A stretch of DNA of 64,000 nucleotides from Palsa-504 sp963835775 (GCA_963835775.1 CAWIHB010000010.1:558001-622000), one strand, 5' to 3'. Shown: positions 31,380 through 39,723, numbered from the stretch's first letter. Program-made: numbers and translations. The notes: generated from the letters alone by a model not told the origin.

Positions 31380-32214
31380 GGCGCTGCTCGGCCCGAACGG
31401 CGCCGGCAAGACGACCACGATCGAGATCCTCGAGGGGTTCCTGGCCCCGACCGCGGGCAGCGTCCAGGTGCTGGGCGCCGACCCGCGGGCCGGGGGTCCG
31501 CGGGGGCCTAGGGGTCGGGCCTGGCGGGCCAGGATCGGGCTGGTGCTGCAGACCACCAGCCTGGATGCCCAGCTGACGGTGACCGAGGCGCTGATGATGT
31601 TCGGGGCGCTGTACCCGAAGCCGCGCCGGATCGCGGAGGTCCTCGACCTCATCGACCTGGCCGCGGACGCCAGGACCAGGATCGGGGCGCTGAGCGGGGG
31701 CCAGCGTCGCCGGGTCGACCTGGGCCTGGCCATCATCGGCCAGCCGGAGATGCTGTTCCTGGACGAGCCGACCACCGGCCTGGACCCGGAAGCCCGCCGG
31801 CGGCTCTGGTCGGTGATCGAGAACCTCACCGCGGCCGGCACCACCGTGCTGCTCACCACCCATTACCTGGACGAGGCGCAGTACCTGGCCCGCCGGGTCA
31901 TCGTGCTGGCCGACGGCCGGGTGGTCGCGGACGCGAGCCCGGACGAGCTGCGGGCCATGGGCGGGGTGCCGGTGATCCGGTTCCGGCTGCCGTCCCCCGT
32001 CCCCCCGCTGCCGCACGCGCTCGCGCAGCACGTGGGCAACAACGTCCTCACCATGCCGTCGGCCGACGTGACGACGGACCTGGCCATGCTGGTCGGCTGG
32101 GCGCGCGAGCACGACGTGGACCTCACCGGCCTCGAGGTGGGCTCGCCCAGCCTCGAAGACGCTTACCTGGCCCTGATCCCCACATCCCGCGAAGGAGAAC
32201 TCAGCCATGTCTGA
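31324..32214 (+). CDS. ABC transporter ATP-binding protein, 5'-truncated (no start codon)
   Basis: The frame opens after an in-frame TAG at 31321. It reads RGAVGQDVSFEVASGQVTALLGPNGAGKTTTIEIL (Walker A), VLQTTSLDAQ, LSGGQRRRVDLGLAI, MLFLDEPTTGLDPEARR and LLTTHYLDEAQ, ending at 32214. Between the TAG and the Walker A motif there is no ATG, GTG or TTG. The first about 20 residues that normally carry the A-loop aromatic (LTKRYG type) are missing. The first possible start is GTG 31468, after Walker A, which would be non-functional. The permease gene overlaps its stop by 8 bp. Confidence 0.85.
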   Translation, partial: TRGAVGQDVSFEVASGQVTALLGPNGAGKTTTIEILEGFLAPTAGSVQVLGADPRAGGPRGPRGRAWRARIGLVLQTTSLDAQLTVTEALMMFGALYPKPRRIAEVLDLIDLAADARTRIGALSGGQRRRVDLGLAIIGQPEMLFLDEPTTGLDPEARRRLWSVIENLTAAGTTVLLTTHYLDEAQYLARRVIVLADGRVVADASPDELRAMGGVPVIRFRLPSPVPPLPHALAQHVGNNVLTMPSADVTTDLAMLVGWAREHDVDLTGLEVGSPSLEDAYLALIPTSREGELSHV

Positions 32215-33031
32215 GACCGCACTGCCGAAGCTGCCCGGCCCGGGGCCGGTCCTGGCCAGCCAGCTCCGCTACCAGCTGACCCTGCTGGCCCGCAACCCGC
32301 GCGCCGTCACGGCCGGCCTGATCCTGCCCGGCGTGCTGCTGGCCCTCGATCGGGGCAGCGCCCAGCACATCACGCTGGCGCAGGCGGCGCCGAAGATCGC
32401 CGGTCTGGTCGCGTTCAGCGCGGTCGCCATCGCGTTCTTCACCCACGCGAACGGGCTGGTCGTGGCCAGGGAGGACGGCGTGCTGCGCCGCTGGCGCGCC
32501 GCGCCGCTGCCGTCCTGGGCCTACTTCGCCGGGCGGATCATCGCCACCATGGCCGTCACTGCGGCCGCGGGACTGATCCTGGTCCTGGTCGCAGTGGGCC
32601 TGACCGGCGTGCACCTGACCGCGCACGCGGTGCTGGGCCTGCTCGTCGTGGATATGCTCGCCGCGCTGGCCCTGGCCGCAACCGGGACCGCGATCACCGC
32701 CATCATCCCGAGTGCCCAGTCCGCCCAGCCCGTGCTCATGCTCACCTACATCCCGCTCATCGTGCTGGGCGGGGCGTTCGGCGCGATCACGAGCCTGCCG
32801 CACTGGGTGAATACCGCGATGACCTACCTGCCGGTCCAGCCGGCGATCGACGCCGGGTCGCGCGCGCTGCAGCACAGCGGGGCCATCATGTCGGCCCACG
32901 ACCTGGCGGTCCTGGCCGGCTGGGTGGTGGGCGGACTGCTGGTCTCGTTCCGGTTCTTCGCCTGGGATCCGCACCGCCCCGGGCACGCCAGGCAGGCCGG
33001 GGCAAGCACCACGGCCCGTTCGGCCGCCTAA
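32207..33031 (+). CDS. ABC-2 type transporter permease
   Basis: The 274-residue product has about six membrane segments (for example AVTAGLILPGVLLAL, IAGLVAFSAVAIAFFTHANGLVVARE, SWAYFAGRIIATMAVTAAAGLILVLVAVGL, AVLGLLVVDMLAALALAATGTAITAII). The ABC-2 motif VLRRWRAAPLPSWAYF is present. It would form an exporter with the ATPase before it, but that ATPase lacks its N-terminus, so function is doubtful. The family suggests drug or lipid export, perhaps controlled by the adjacent two-component system. Confidence 0.88.
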   Translation: MSETALPKLPGPGPVLASQLRYQLTLLARNPRAVTAGLILPGVLLALDRGSAQHITLAQAAPKIAGLVAFSAVAIAFFTHANGLVVAREDGVLRRWRAAPLPSWAYFAGRIIATMAVTAAAGLILVLVAVGLTGVHLTAHAVLGLLVVDMLAALALAATGTAITAIIPSAQSAQPVLMLTYIPLIVLGGAFGAITSLPHWVNTAMTYLPVQPAIDAGSRALQHSGAIMSAHDLAVLAGWVVGGLLVSFRFFAWDPHRPGHARQAGASTTARSAA

Positions 33032-33058
33032 AGAACAGAACTGGCGCTGGCCGGACTG

Positions 33059-34120
33059 CTATCGGCGGACCGGCCAGGCGCCCGCATCCAGGGCCGCCAG
33101 CAGCGTCGCCACCTGGCCGGGGCGGACGGACAGCTCGGCCACGCCGACCGGCAGGCCCGGTGAGTGCTCGATCCTGACGTCCTCGATGTTGACGCCGGCC
33201 GCGCCGGTGGCCGCGAAGAGCCGGGCCAGCTCGCCGGGCTGGTCGGGGATGACCACCTGGACCACGGTGAACTCCCCCGGCGCACCGCCGTGCTTGCCGG
33301 GGATCCGGGCCGCGCCCGCCTGGCCGCGGTCGAGCAGGCCCGAGACCGATTTGGCGCCCTCGCCTTCGGCCAGCATCCGGGCCGCCTCGGCCAGGTCCGC
33401 GGCCACCGCGGCCAGCACCTCGGCCACCGGGGCGGCGTTGGCGGACAGGATCTGGGTCCACAGGCCGGTATCACCAGCCGCGATCCTGGTCACGTCGCGC
33501 AGCCCCTGCCCGGCCAGGTCCAGCGCCTGCGGCGGGGCCGCCTCCAGCCGGGCCGCCATGGCCGCGGAGACCAGGTGCGGGGCGTGCGAGATCAGCGCCA
33601 CCCACCGGTCGTGGGAGGCGGCGTCGGTCCGCACCGGGACCGCGCCGCAGGCCAGGATCAGGGCGGTGACCGCCGCCGTGGCTTCGTCCGACGTCTCGGG
33701 CAGCGGGCACAGGGCCCAGGTCCGGCCCAGGAACAGGTCGGCGCGGGCCGCCGCCGGGCCGTGCTTCTCCCGTCCGGCCAGCGGGTGCCCGGGCACGTAG
33801 CTGGCCAGGTCACAGCCGTGCCCGGCGGCCTGGGCCGCGGGCAGTTGCTTCACGCTGGCCACGTCGGTGTAGCAGCGGGCCAGGCGGGTGGTCTGCGCTT
33901 CCGCGAGGGTCGCCGCGACGGCCGCCGGCGGTACGGCGATCACCGCGACGTCGGCCGGTTCGGCCAGCTCACCGGGCAAAAGGGTGCCGGCGCCCAGGTC
34001 GGCCGCGAGCCGGGCCGCGGCCGGGTCGGCGTCGGCCAGCCAGACCGTGGCGTCGCGCGCGCGCAGCGCCAGCGCGATCGAGGTGCCGATCAGGCCGGTG
34101 CCGATGATGACGACCCGCAT
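33059..34120 (-). CDS. tyrA: Prephenate dehydrogenase with C-terminal ACT domain
   Basis: The 353-residue product has an NAD-binding domain (MRVVIIGTGLIGTSIALALRARDATVWLADADP) and dehydrogenase motifs CYTDVASVKQLP, YVPGHPLAGREKHGPAAARADLFLGRTW and SHAPHLVSAAMAARL. The ACT domain is VVQVVIPDQPGELARLFAATGAAGVNIEDVRIEHSPG. It oxidatively decarboxylates prephenate to 4-hydroxyphenylpyruvate for tyrosine synthesis; ACT domains usually sense tyrosine. I start at ATG 34120 (MRVVIIG). A chorismate mutase gene lies just upstream, giving the preceding pathway step. Confidence 0.93.
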   Translation of the reverse strand: MRVVIIGTGLIGTSIALALRARDATVWLADADPAAARLAADLGAGTLLPGELAEPADVAVIAVPPAAVAATLAEAQTTRLARCYTDVASVKQLPAAQAAGHGCDLASYVPGHPLAGREKHGPAAARADLFLGRTWALCPLPETSDEATAAVTALILACGAVPVRTDAASHDRWVALISHAPHLVSAAMAARLEAAPPQALDLAGQGLRDVTRIAAGDTGLWTQILSANAAPVAEVLAAVAADLAEAARMLAEGEGAKSVSGLLDRGQAGAARIPGKHGGAPGEFTVVQVVIPDQPGELARLFAATGAAGVNIEDVRIEHSPGLPVGVAELSVRPGQVATLLAALDAGAWPVRR

Positions 34121-34130
34121 GGGGCGCCCC

Positions 34131-34210
34131 TTCACTGTGTGCCCTTCACTGTGTGCCCTTCACTGGGCCCTTTCACTGGGCCCTTTCACTGGGCCCTTTC
34201 ACTGGGCGAT
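34131..34210. repeat. 13/14-bp tandem repeat that includes the aroH stop codon
   Basis: Two 14-bp units TTCACTGTGTGCCC (34131-34158) are followed by three 13-bp units TTCACTGGGCCCT and a last unit beginning TTCACTGGGC. The TCA at 34199-34201 in the last unit is the complement of the aroH TGA, so each unit is a copy of the gene's end. The array fills the gap between aroH and the tyrA start at 34120. Confidence 0.95.
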
Positions 34211-34561
34211 GTCGAGGCGGAGGGCAGCGGCCCCGCGCAGGTACACGTGCTGGATCGCCGAACGCGGGCGGTCGGTCTCCACGTGCGCCATCAGCCGCAC
34301 CACCCGGGGCATGGCCCGGGGCACAGCGATTTCCGACGCGCAGATCAGCGGCACGTCGTGGAAGCCGATCTTGCGGGCGGCCAGCGCGGGGAACTCGGCG
34401 ACCAGATCAGGAGTCGACGTGAACAGCACGCTGATCACGTCGTCGGTGGTGAGCTCGTTGCGCGCCATCACCTCGGTGACCAGCTCGGCCGTGCCCTCGA
34501 GGATCGCGTCGCGATCGTCGCTGTCGATCTGCACCGCACCGCGCACCGCCCTGACCGTCAT
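34199..34561 (-). CDS. aroH: Chorismate mutase, AroH class
   Basis: The 120-residue product starts MTVRAVRGAVQIDSDDRDAI. GAGGAGG lies 8-14 nt before the ATG; the open frame continues to 34585. It has the trimeric AroH-type features: TDDVISVLFTSTPDL, DVPLICASEIAVPRAMPRVVRLMAHV and a final HVYLRGAAALR. It converts chorismate to prephenate, the substrate of the adjacent TyrA. Confidence 0.93.
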   Translation of the reverse strand: MTVRAVRGAVQIDSDDRDAILEGTAELVTEVMARNELTTDDVISVLFTSTPDLVAEFPALAARKIGFHDVPLICASEIAVPRAMPRVVRLMAHVETDRPRSAIQHVYLRGAAALRLDIAQ

Positions 34562-34588
34562 CCTGGCTGCTCCCTCCTCGGCCACACG

Positions 34589-35410
34589 TTACAGTCCGAC
34601 GGCGGCGTACAGCTCGCCGATTTCCCTTGTGGTCAGCTTGCGGGAGGTGCCGGGCTTGAGGTTGCCCAGCCTGATCGGGCCCACGTCGGTGCGGACCAGG
34701 CGGCTGACCGGGTGCCCGGTCTCGGCCAGCATCCGGCGCACGATGTGCTTGCGCCCCTCGTGCAGGGTGATCTCGACCAGCGCCCGCTGCCCGGACCGGT
34801 CGATGACGCGGAACCGGTCCGCGGTGGCCACGCCGTCGTCCAGTTCGACGCCGGTGGCCAGGCGCCGGGCGAGGTCCTTCGGCACCGGGCCGGTCACCTC
34901 GGCCAGGTAGGTCTTGGCCACCTCGAAGCTGGGATGGGCCAGCCGGTGCGCGAGCTCGCCGTCGTTGGTCAGCAGCATCAGGCCCTCGGTGTCGTAGTCG
35001 AGCCGGCCGATGTGGAACAGCCGCTCCGACCGGTCGCCCAGGTAGTCGGCCACGGTCTTGCGGCCGCGGTCGTCCGACATGGCGGTCAGCACCTTGGGCG
35101 GCTTGTTGAAGGCCAGGTAGACCAGCCCGGCCTTGGCCGGGATGCGCTTCCCGTCCACCTTGATCACCTGGTGTTCGGGGTCCACGCGGGCACCGAACCG
35201 GCGGACGGTCTGGCCGTCGACCTCGACCCGCCCGGCCCCGATCAGCTCCTCGGCGTGCCTGCGGCTACCGATCCCCGCGTCGGCCAGGACCTTCTGCAGC
35301 CGGATGCCGTCGGGGACGTCGATCAGGCTGTCCCGGTCGTCTCCGTAGTCGTCTTCCTTTTCGTCTTCGTTTTCGTTTTCGTCTTTGATGTCAGGATCGG
35401 GCGTTCTCAT
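34589..35410 (-). CDS. rluB: 23S/16S rRNA pseudouridine synthase (RluB/RsuA family)
   Basis: The 273-residue product has an acidic, repetitive N-terminus (KDENENEDEKEDDYGDD). An S4 RNA-binding domain (IRLQKVLADAGIGSRRHAEELIGAGRVEVDG) and a catalytic domain with LFHIGRLDYDTEGLMLLTNDG (catalytic Asp) follow, then ITLHEGRKHIVRRMLAETGHPV. It isomerises a uridine in rRNA. It overlaps scpB by 20 bp. The position after scpAB is conserved in actinobacteria and Firmicutes. Confidence 0.94.
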   Translation of the reverse strand: MRTPDPDIKDENENEDEKEDDYGDDRDSLIDVPDGIRLQKVLADAGIGSRRHAEELIGAGRVEVDGQTVRRFGARVDPEHQVIKVDGKRIPAKAGLVYLAFNKPPKVLTAMSDDRGRKTVADYLGDRSERLFHIGRLDYDTEGLMLLTNDGELAHRLAHPSFEVAKTYLAEVTGPVPKDLARRLATGVELDDGVATADRFRVIDRSGQRALVEITLHEGRKHIVRRMLAETGHPVSRLVRTDVGPIRLGNLKPGTSRKLTTREIGELYAAVGL

Positions 35411-35993
35411 CCTCGATGTCCTCGATGTCTTCGGGCAGGAACGGCGCGAGTTCCGGCAGGTCCTCCAGGCTGGCCAGGCCGAGCCGCTCCAGGAAGTACC
35501 CGGTGGTGCGGTACAGGATGGCCCCGGTCTCGCCGTCCGTGCCTGCCTCCTCGACCAGGCCGCGCAGCACCAGGGTGCGGATCACGCTGTCGCAGTTGAC
35601 CCCGCGGACGGCCGACACCCGGGCCCGGCTGACCGGCTGGCGGTAGGCCACCACGGCCAGGGTCTCGAGCGCCGCCTGGGTCAGCCGGACCTCCTGCCCG
35701 TCGCTGACGAAACGCTCGACCAGCGGCGCGCAATCCTCGCGGGTGTAGAACCGCCAGCCGCCCGCGATCTCGCGCAGGTCAAAGCCGCGGTCCTCGGCCA
35801 CGTAGGAGGCGGCCAGGTCGGTCAGCTCGGCCAGCACCTCGTTCCTGGGCCGTTCCAGGACCTGGGCCAGCACCACCGCTGGCACCGGCTCATCGGCGAC
35901 CAGCAGGATCGCCTCCAGGGACGCGCGCAGGCCCGGGCTCCCTGGATCCGGGGAGTCCTGGCTGTCTGGCGAGCTCTGGGAGTTGCTGTTCAT
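35391..35993 (-). CDS. scpB: Segregation and condensation protein B
   Basis: The 200-residue product has the two winged-helix domains of ScpB: LRASLEAILLVADEPVPAVVLAQVL and LTQAALETLAVVAYRQPVSRARVSAVRGVNCDSVIRTLVLRGLVEEAG. TTGYFLERLGLASLEDLPELAPF closes the domain. ScpB dimers join ScpA and SMC to form condensin. The Ser/Asp/Pro-rich first 20 residues vary in the family. It is 4 bp downstream of scpA. Confidence 0.96.
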   Translation of the reverse strand: MNSNSQSSPDSQDSPDPGSPGLRASLEAILLVADEPVPAVVLAQVLERPRNEVLAELTDLAASYVAEDRGFDLREIAGGWRFYTREDCAPLVERFVSDGQEVRLTQAALETLAVVAYRQPVSRARVSAVRGVNCDSVIRTLVLRGLVEEAGTDGETGAILYRTTGYFLERLGLASLEDLPELAPFLPEDIEDIEDENARS

Positions 35994-35997
35994 CGTG

Positions 35998-36837
35998 TCA
36001 GTCGTCGCTTTCCGTTAGCTCATCGACGCTATCAGCGTTGATGCGGCCCGTCCAAGTCACGTACAGCTCGCCGAGCGGAGTGACCTGCTCGAAGGACACG
36101 GCGTCCTCCCGGTACAGCTCGAGCAGGACGAGGAAGGAGGCCACGATCTCATAGTTGCCCGCCGCGTTCGCGGTCAGCTGGCGGAAGCTGGCCCGGCCCA
36201 GCTTGGCCAGCAGCGCCGAGATGATGCGGGCCTGGTCCCTGAGGCTGATCACCGGGGAGTGGATGTGCTCGGTCGACACCGTGGGCGGCGGCTTGGGCGC
36301 CAGGGCCAGCGCGGCCAGCCGGGCAAACTCGGCCGGGCCGAGGCCGAGCAGCACCTCGGGCAGGAGTTCGGCGAACCGCGGCTCCAGTGGGACCCGGCGC
36401 GGGAACCGGCGGGCCGCGGCGGTCATCCGGGCGGCGAAGGTGGCCGCCACCTCCTTGTAGGCCCGGTACTGCAGCAGCCGGGCGAACAGCAGGTCCCTGG
36501 CCTCCAGCAGGGCCAGGTCCTCCTCGTCTTCTACCTCGCCGCTCGGGAGCAGCCGGGCGGCTTTGAGGTCGAGCAGGGTGGCCGCGACGACCAGGAAGTA
36601 GCTGACCTGGTCCAGGTCCCAGCCGCCGGAACGTTCCGAGATAAAGGCGATGAACTCGTCGGTGACCTGGGACAGGGCGACTTCAGTGATGTCCAGCTTG
36701 TGCTTGGAGATCAGCGCCAGCAGCAGGTCGAACGGCCCCTCGAATACATCGAGGTGAACCTCGAAGCCGGGCGTGCCGGACGCAGGCCGGGCTGAGCCGT
36801 CGGTCTCGTCCTGGGAGCCGTCCACGTCCACAGTCAT
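35998..36837 (-). CDS. scpA: Segregation and condensation protein A
   Basis: The product (about 279 residues from ATG 36837, the frame being open to 36870) is a kleisin. Its N-terminal part FEVHLDVFEGPFDLLLALISKHKLDITEVALSQVTDEFI binds SMC. FLVVAATLLDLKAARLLPSGE is conserved, and the C-terminal winged helix includes LRDQARIISALLAKLGRASF and VASFLVLLELYREDAVSFEQ. With ScpB and SMC it compacts the chromosome. Confidence 0.96.
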   Translation of the reverse strand: MTVDVDGSQDETDGSARPASGTPGFEVHLDVFEGPFDLLLALISKHKLDITEVALSQVTDEFIAFISERSGGWDLDQVSYFLVVAATLLDLKAARLLPSGEVEDEEDLALLEARDLLFARLLQYRAYKEVAATFAARMTAAARRFPRRVPLEPRFAELLPEVLLGLGPAEFARLAALALAPKPPPTVSTEHIHSPVISLRDQARIISALLAKLGRASFRQLTANAAGNYEIVASFLVLLELYREDAVSFEQVTPLGELYVTWTGRINADSVDELTESDD

Positions 36838-36900
36838 GACGGTAGCGGAGCGCGGACGCGCAGCGGCCATGCAGCGGCCAGCGAGACGGGCCGGAGCCGA

Positions 36901-37293
36901 CTAGCTGGCGGATCCGGCGTTCTCGTTGAAGAGATTGCTGCTCGGGCGGCTGTCGGCGGGCAACTCCGCGCTGTGGGCGTTGGACCTGGCGGTGCGTCGG
37001 GCCAGCAGGCTGTCCTTGCCGCGGGCGTCGAGGTCGGCGAGCAGGACGGCGATGGCCTCGCGGACGATGCGGCCGCGGTCGGCCGCGGCCCCGTAGCGCA
37101 GCAGGGCCAGCCGCGCGCGTTCCAGGTCAAGTAGTTCCTCAGCGGACAGGTAAACCGTGATCTTCTGGGTGTGCCTCTCCCGGCCGCTGGCCTGGCGCTC
37201 GTCCCCGTTGTCCGGGCCAGGGGCGGCTGGGCGCAAGAGTTCCGCGACCCCGGGCAGGCTTACCCTCCGTGATCGACTCCTGCCTGCCGCCAC
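36901..37293 (-). CDS. Ribbon-helix-helix-like small protein in the parA-scpA interval
   Basis: The 130-residue product contains QKITVYLSAEELLDLERARLALLR followed by GRIVREAIAVLLADLDARG, a strand-helix-helix pattern like CopG/ParG DNA-binding proteins. The flanks are low-complexity. I give the GTG at 37293, which overlaps parA by 34 bp; a TTG at 37236 is an alternative. A small gene of this type occurs between parA and scpA in other actinobacteria. It may be a DNA-binding partner of the ParA-like ATPase; that is inference. Confidence 0.75.
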   Translation of the reverse strand: MAAGRSRSRRVSLPGVAELLRPAAPGPDNGDERQASGRERHTQKITVYLSAEELLDLERARLALLRYGAAADRGRIVREAIAVLLADLDARGKDSLLARRTARSNAHSAELPADSRPSSNLFNENAGSAS

Positions 37294-38153
37294 CGCTCCA
37301 GTACCTCCTTGGCCAGTTCCCGGTAGGCGTTTGCCCCCATTGAACCGGAATCAAAGCTGGTAATAGGCTCTCCAGCCACCGTAGCGTCCGGGAACCTCAC
37401 TGTGCGGTTGATTACAGTATGAAAAACTTGGTCGCCAAAGCCATTGACCATGCTGGCCAGGACCTCGCGGGTGTGCAGCGTCCGGGAGTCGTACATGGTC
37501 GCCAGCAGGCCGTCAATTGTTAGCTTGGTGTTCAGACGGCGCGAGACCTTGTCGATGGTCTCCATCAGCAGGGCCACGCCGCGCATGGCGAAGTACTCGC
37601 ACTCCATCGGGATCAGCACCCCGTTGGCACAGGCGAGCGCGTTGATGGTCAGCAGGCCCAGTGACGGCTGGCAGTCGATCATGACCACGTCGTAGTCGGG
37701 CACCAGCGGCTCGAGCACCCCGCCGAGCACGTACTCCCGGCCGACCTCGTGCACCAGCTGGACCTCGGCGCCGGACAGGTCGATGTTGCTGGGCAGCAGG
37801 TCCATCCCGTTGACGCCGGTCTTGTACAGCACGTCGTGCGCGTTGACGTCCCGGTCCATGAGCAGGTTGTAGACGGTGTTGTCGATGTCGTGTGGCTGGA
37901 GGCCCAGCCCGACCGAGAGCGCGCCCTGCGGATCGAAGTCGACCAGCAGCACCCGGCGGCCCTGCTCGGCCAGGGCGGCGCCCAGGTTGATAGTGGTGGT
38001 GGTCTTTCCGACGCCGCCCTTCTGGTTGCACACGGCCACCAGGCGGGCGGGTCCGTGCTCCATCAGCGGCTCAGGATCGGGGAAGCGCGACAGCGGCCTC
38101 CCGGTCGGACCCAGTTCGCCTGCCTGGGGCTCTGTAATTCGCGATGCTGCCAC
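37260..38153 (-). CDS. ParA-family ATPase
   Basis: I start at GTG 38153, with GGGAGG 10 nt upstream, giving 297 residues; the frame is open to 38237. It has the deviant Walker A CNQKGGVGKTTTTINLGAALAEQGRRVLLVDFDPQGALSVGLG, Walker B-like VVMIDCQPSLGLLTINAL, and ECEYFAMRGVALLMETIDKV. The segment GPTGRPLSRFPDPEPLMEHGPARLVAV is typical of the ParA next to scpA in actinobacteria, distinct from the oriC-linked ParA. It probably works in chromosome segregation with SMC-ScpAB. Confidence 0.92.
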   Translation of the reverse strand: MAASRITEPQAGELGPTGRPLSRFPDPEPLMEHGPARLVAVCNQKGGVGKTTTTINLGAALAEQGRRVLLVDFDPQGALSVGLGLQPHDIDNTVYNLLMDRDVNAHDVLYKTGVNGMDLLPSNIDLSGAEVQLVHEVGREYVLGGVLEPLVPDYDVVMIDCQPSLGLLTINALACANGVLIPMECEYFAMRGVALLMETIDKVSRRLNTKLTIDGLLATMYDSRTLHTREVLASMVNGFGDQVFHTVINRTVRFPDATVAGEPITSFDSGSMGANAYRELAKEVLERWRQAGVDHGG

Positions 38154-38274
38154 TAGCGCTGAACCTCCCGGGCTATGGCCGCGACTATGCCCACGGAACC
38201 TTCGGTGGACTCTATGGCCTTGGCTTGCGGCCGGCAAGCAGCCGCGCCGTTTGGGGCCGATATCGACCTGCCTA

Positions 38275-38386
38275 CTTGCGTTTCCGGCCTTGCGTTTCCG
38301 GCCTTGCGTTTCCGGCCTTGCGTTTCCGGCCTTGCGGGTCCGGCCTTGCGGGTCCGGCCTTGCGGGTCCGGCCTTGGTCAGGCCGG
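38275..38386. repeat. 14-bp tandem repeat CTTGCGTTTCCGGC / CTTGCGGGTCCGGC at a gene end
   Basis: Four units of CTTGCGTTTCCGGC (38275-38330) and three of CTTGCGGGTCCGGC (38331-38372). An eighth, degenerate unit (CTTGGTCAGGCCGG) contains the TCA that is the complement of the stop of the minus-strand gene at 38378. The TTT/GGG switch shows two successive expansion phases. It lies between that gene and the parA start. Confidence 0.94.
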
Positions 38387-39139
38387 TGCCGGAACCGCCG
38401 GGGGCGGGCGGTGCGGCACGATCGCCTCGCTGGGCCCGGGCAGGTCGAGGAGAAGGTTACCGCGCCGCAGGCCCAGCCTGAGCGGGCCGCGCCGGACCCT
38501 CGGGTCCGGCGGGAAGCGGCGCGGCTCCCCATTGTAGAAATGTCCGGCGCCGTACCTGATGCGGATTTCCCGGACGCCCGCACGCCCGGTCGCCAGGCGG
38601 GCGCCGAGCGGGACGCCGAGCGCTGTCGGGCGGGTGGGCGTGTGCGCGTTGCCCGCGACGACGAGCGTGGTTCCGTTAGCTTCGCAGCTGGCCAGGACCG
38701 GGCCGGCCATCGCCTCGTCCCGCTCGGACCAGGTTGAGGTCGACCTCATGATCTGGTCAAACAGGATGAGGCCGAACGGTCCGGACTTTGCGCGGTCCCG
38801 CAGCACGGCCAGGTGGCCCGCGGTGATCCGCCCGTCGCCGAGCCACAGGGCAGGGTGATCTTTGAGCGCTGCTCCTTGTATATAGGCGTCGATCAGCGGG
38901 GTAAGCTCGGCGGGCCATTCGAGCGCCAGCTGGTTAACGCCGAAGGCTTGCAGGAGCGCGCGGATGACCAGCGGGTTTTCCCTGACGCCGTGCACCTCGC
39001 CGAGCAGCAGCAGGCCGGAGTCCTCGAGCGAACGCCGTACCGCCTCGCGGGCCAACGGCTCGATGTCCAGCGTTATGTCGGTGACCTCGAAGCTATCTGC
39101 GGCGTGGTTGAGAGCCTCGAGGGAGGTCACGGCCGACAC
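38378..39139 (-). CDS. ChaN/erythromycin-esterase-like protein (GEVHG motif), function unknown
   Basis: I start at GTG 39139, right after the stop of the SnoaL-like gene; the frame is open to 39406 but that part is antisense to the neighbour. The 253-residue product has LLLLGEVHGVRENPLVIRALLQAFGVNQLALEWPAEL and later FGLILFDQIMRS and GTTLVVAGNAHTPTRPTALGVPLGARL. This GExHG...E...GNxH pattern resembles the ChaN/EreA/TIKI superfamily, whose members are metal- or haem-binding hydrolases. Assignment rests on motif memory only. Its end is repeated in tandem downstream. Confidence 0.6.
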   Translation of the reverse strand: MSAVTSLEALNHAADSFEVTDITLDIEPLAREAVRRSLEDSGLLLLGEVHGVRENPLVIRALLQAFGVNQLALEWPAELTPLIDAYIQGAALKDHPALWLGDGRITAGHLAVLRDRAKSGPFGLILFDQIMRSTSTWSERDEAMAGPVLASCEANGTTLVVAGNAHTPTRPTALGVPLGARLATGRAGVREIRIRYGAGHFYNGEPRRFPPDPRVRRGPLRLGLRRGNLLLDLPGPSEAIVPHRPPPAVPAPA

Positions 39140-39144
39140 GGGTG

Positions 39145-39606
39145 TTACTGCTCGAGGTCGAGCTGGCGCATGCGGCTCAGGTTGTCCTCGACACCGGTGG
39201 CCGCGGTCAGCTTTCCGTTGCTCACCCGGAAGATGTAGATCTCGTCGACATCCTGGAAGCGCCGACCCGACGGCGGGCGGCCCATCCACTCCCCCAGCTG
39301 GGCGCCCGAACAGCGGAAATGCGCAGCCACCTTCCCGTCCTCGGCGATCAGGTCGACGATCTCCATCCGGAAGTCGGGAAACGAGGCGCGGAACGGCCCG
39401 ATCCACTGCCGTGCCGTTTGCGCGAACTCGCCGTCGGCTACTTCGGCCAGGACCTCGAGGTTGCTCTGGTTCACCGCCTCGTCGACCAGGCGGCGGACCA
39501 GGAGCTTGTTCTGCTCGTTCTGCTGGTTCTGCTCGTTCTGCTGGTTCTTCTGGTTCTGTTCGTTCTGCTGGTTCTGTTCCTTCTGTTCGCTTTGCCCGGC
39601 GGTCAT
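39145..39606 (-). CDS. SnoaL-like (NTF2 fold) protein with an N-terminal Asn/Gln/Glu-rich repeat
   Basis: I start at ATG 39606, with GAGGG 5 nt upstream, giving 153 residues. Residues about 7-32 are a low-complexity tract of EQN, QQN and KNQ units (DNA 39510-39590). The rest is a SnoaL/ester cyclase domain: LVRRLVDEAVNQSNLEVLAEVADGEF, WIGPFRASFPDFRMEIVDLIAEDGKVAAHFRCSG, FQDVDEIYIFRVSNGKLT. Such domains act as cyclases or isomerases, or serve as binding proteins. The N/Q tract is unusual in a GC-rich genome. Confidence 0.8.
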   Translation of the reverse strand: MTAGQSEQKEQNQQNEQNQKNQQNEQNQQNEQNKLLVRRLVDEAVNQSNLEVLAEVADGEFAQTARQWIGPFRASFPDFRMEIVDLIAEDGKVAAHFRCSGAQLGEWMGRPPSGRRFQDVDEIYIFRVSNGKLTAATGVEDNLSRMRQLDLEQ

Positions 39607-39723
39607 GGCGTCCCTCGTTGCTGCCTGTGCGGCTGTCGGCCTCCTATGATCTGACGCTATCGCGGTGCCGCCAGGCGGCCTCCCTTGTCTTCCTCTCGGG
39701 GGTGAGATTCTCGGCGTGTTGAT

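Noticed and set aside
33164..35599. Plus-strand open frame of 811 codons
   Set aside because: It lies antisense across tyrA, aroH and rluB, all clearly recognised; the translation is His/Gly/Gln-rich without domains.
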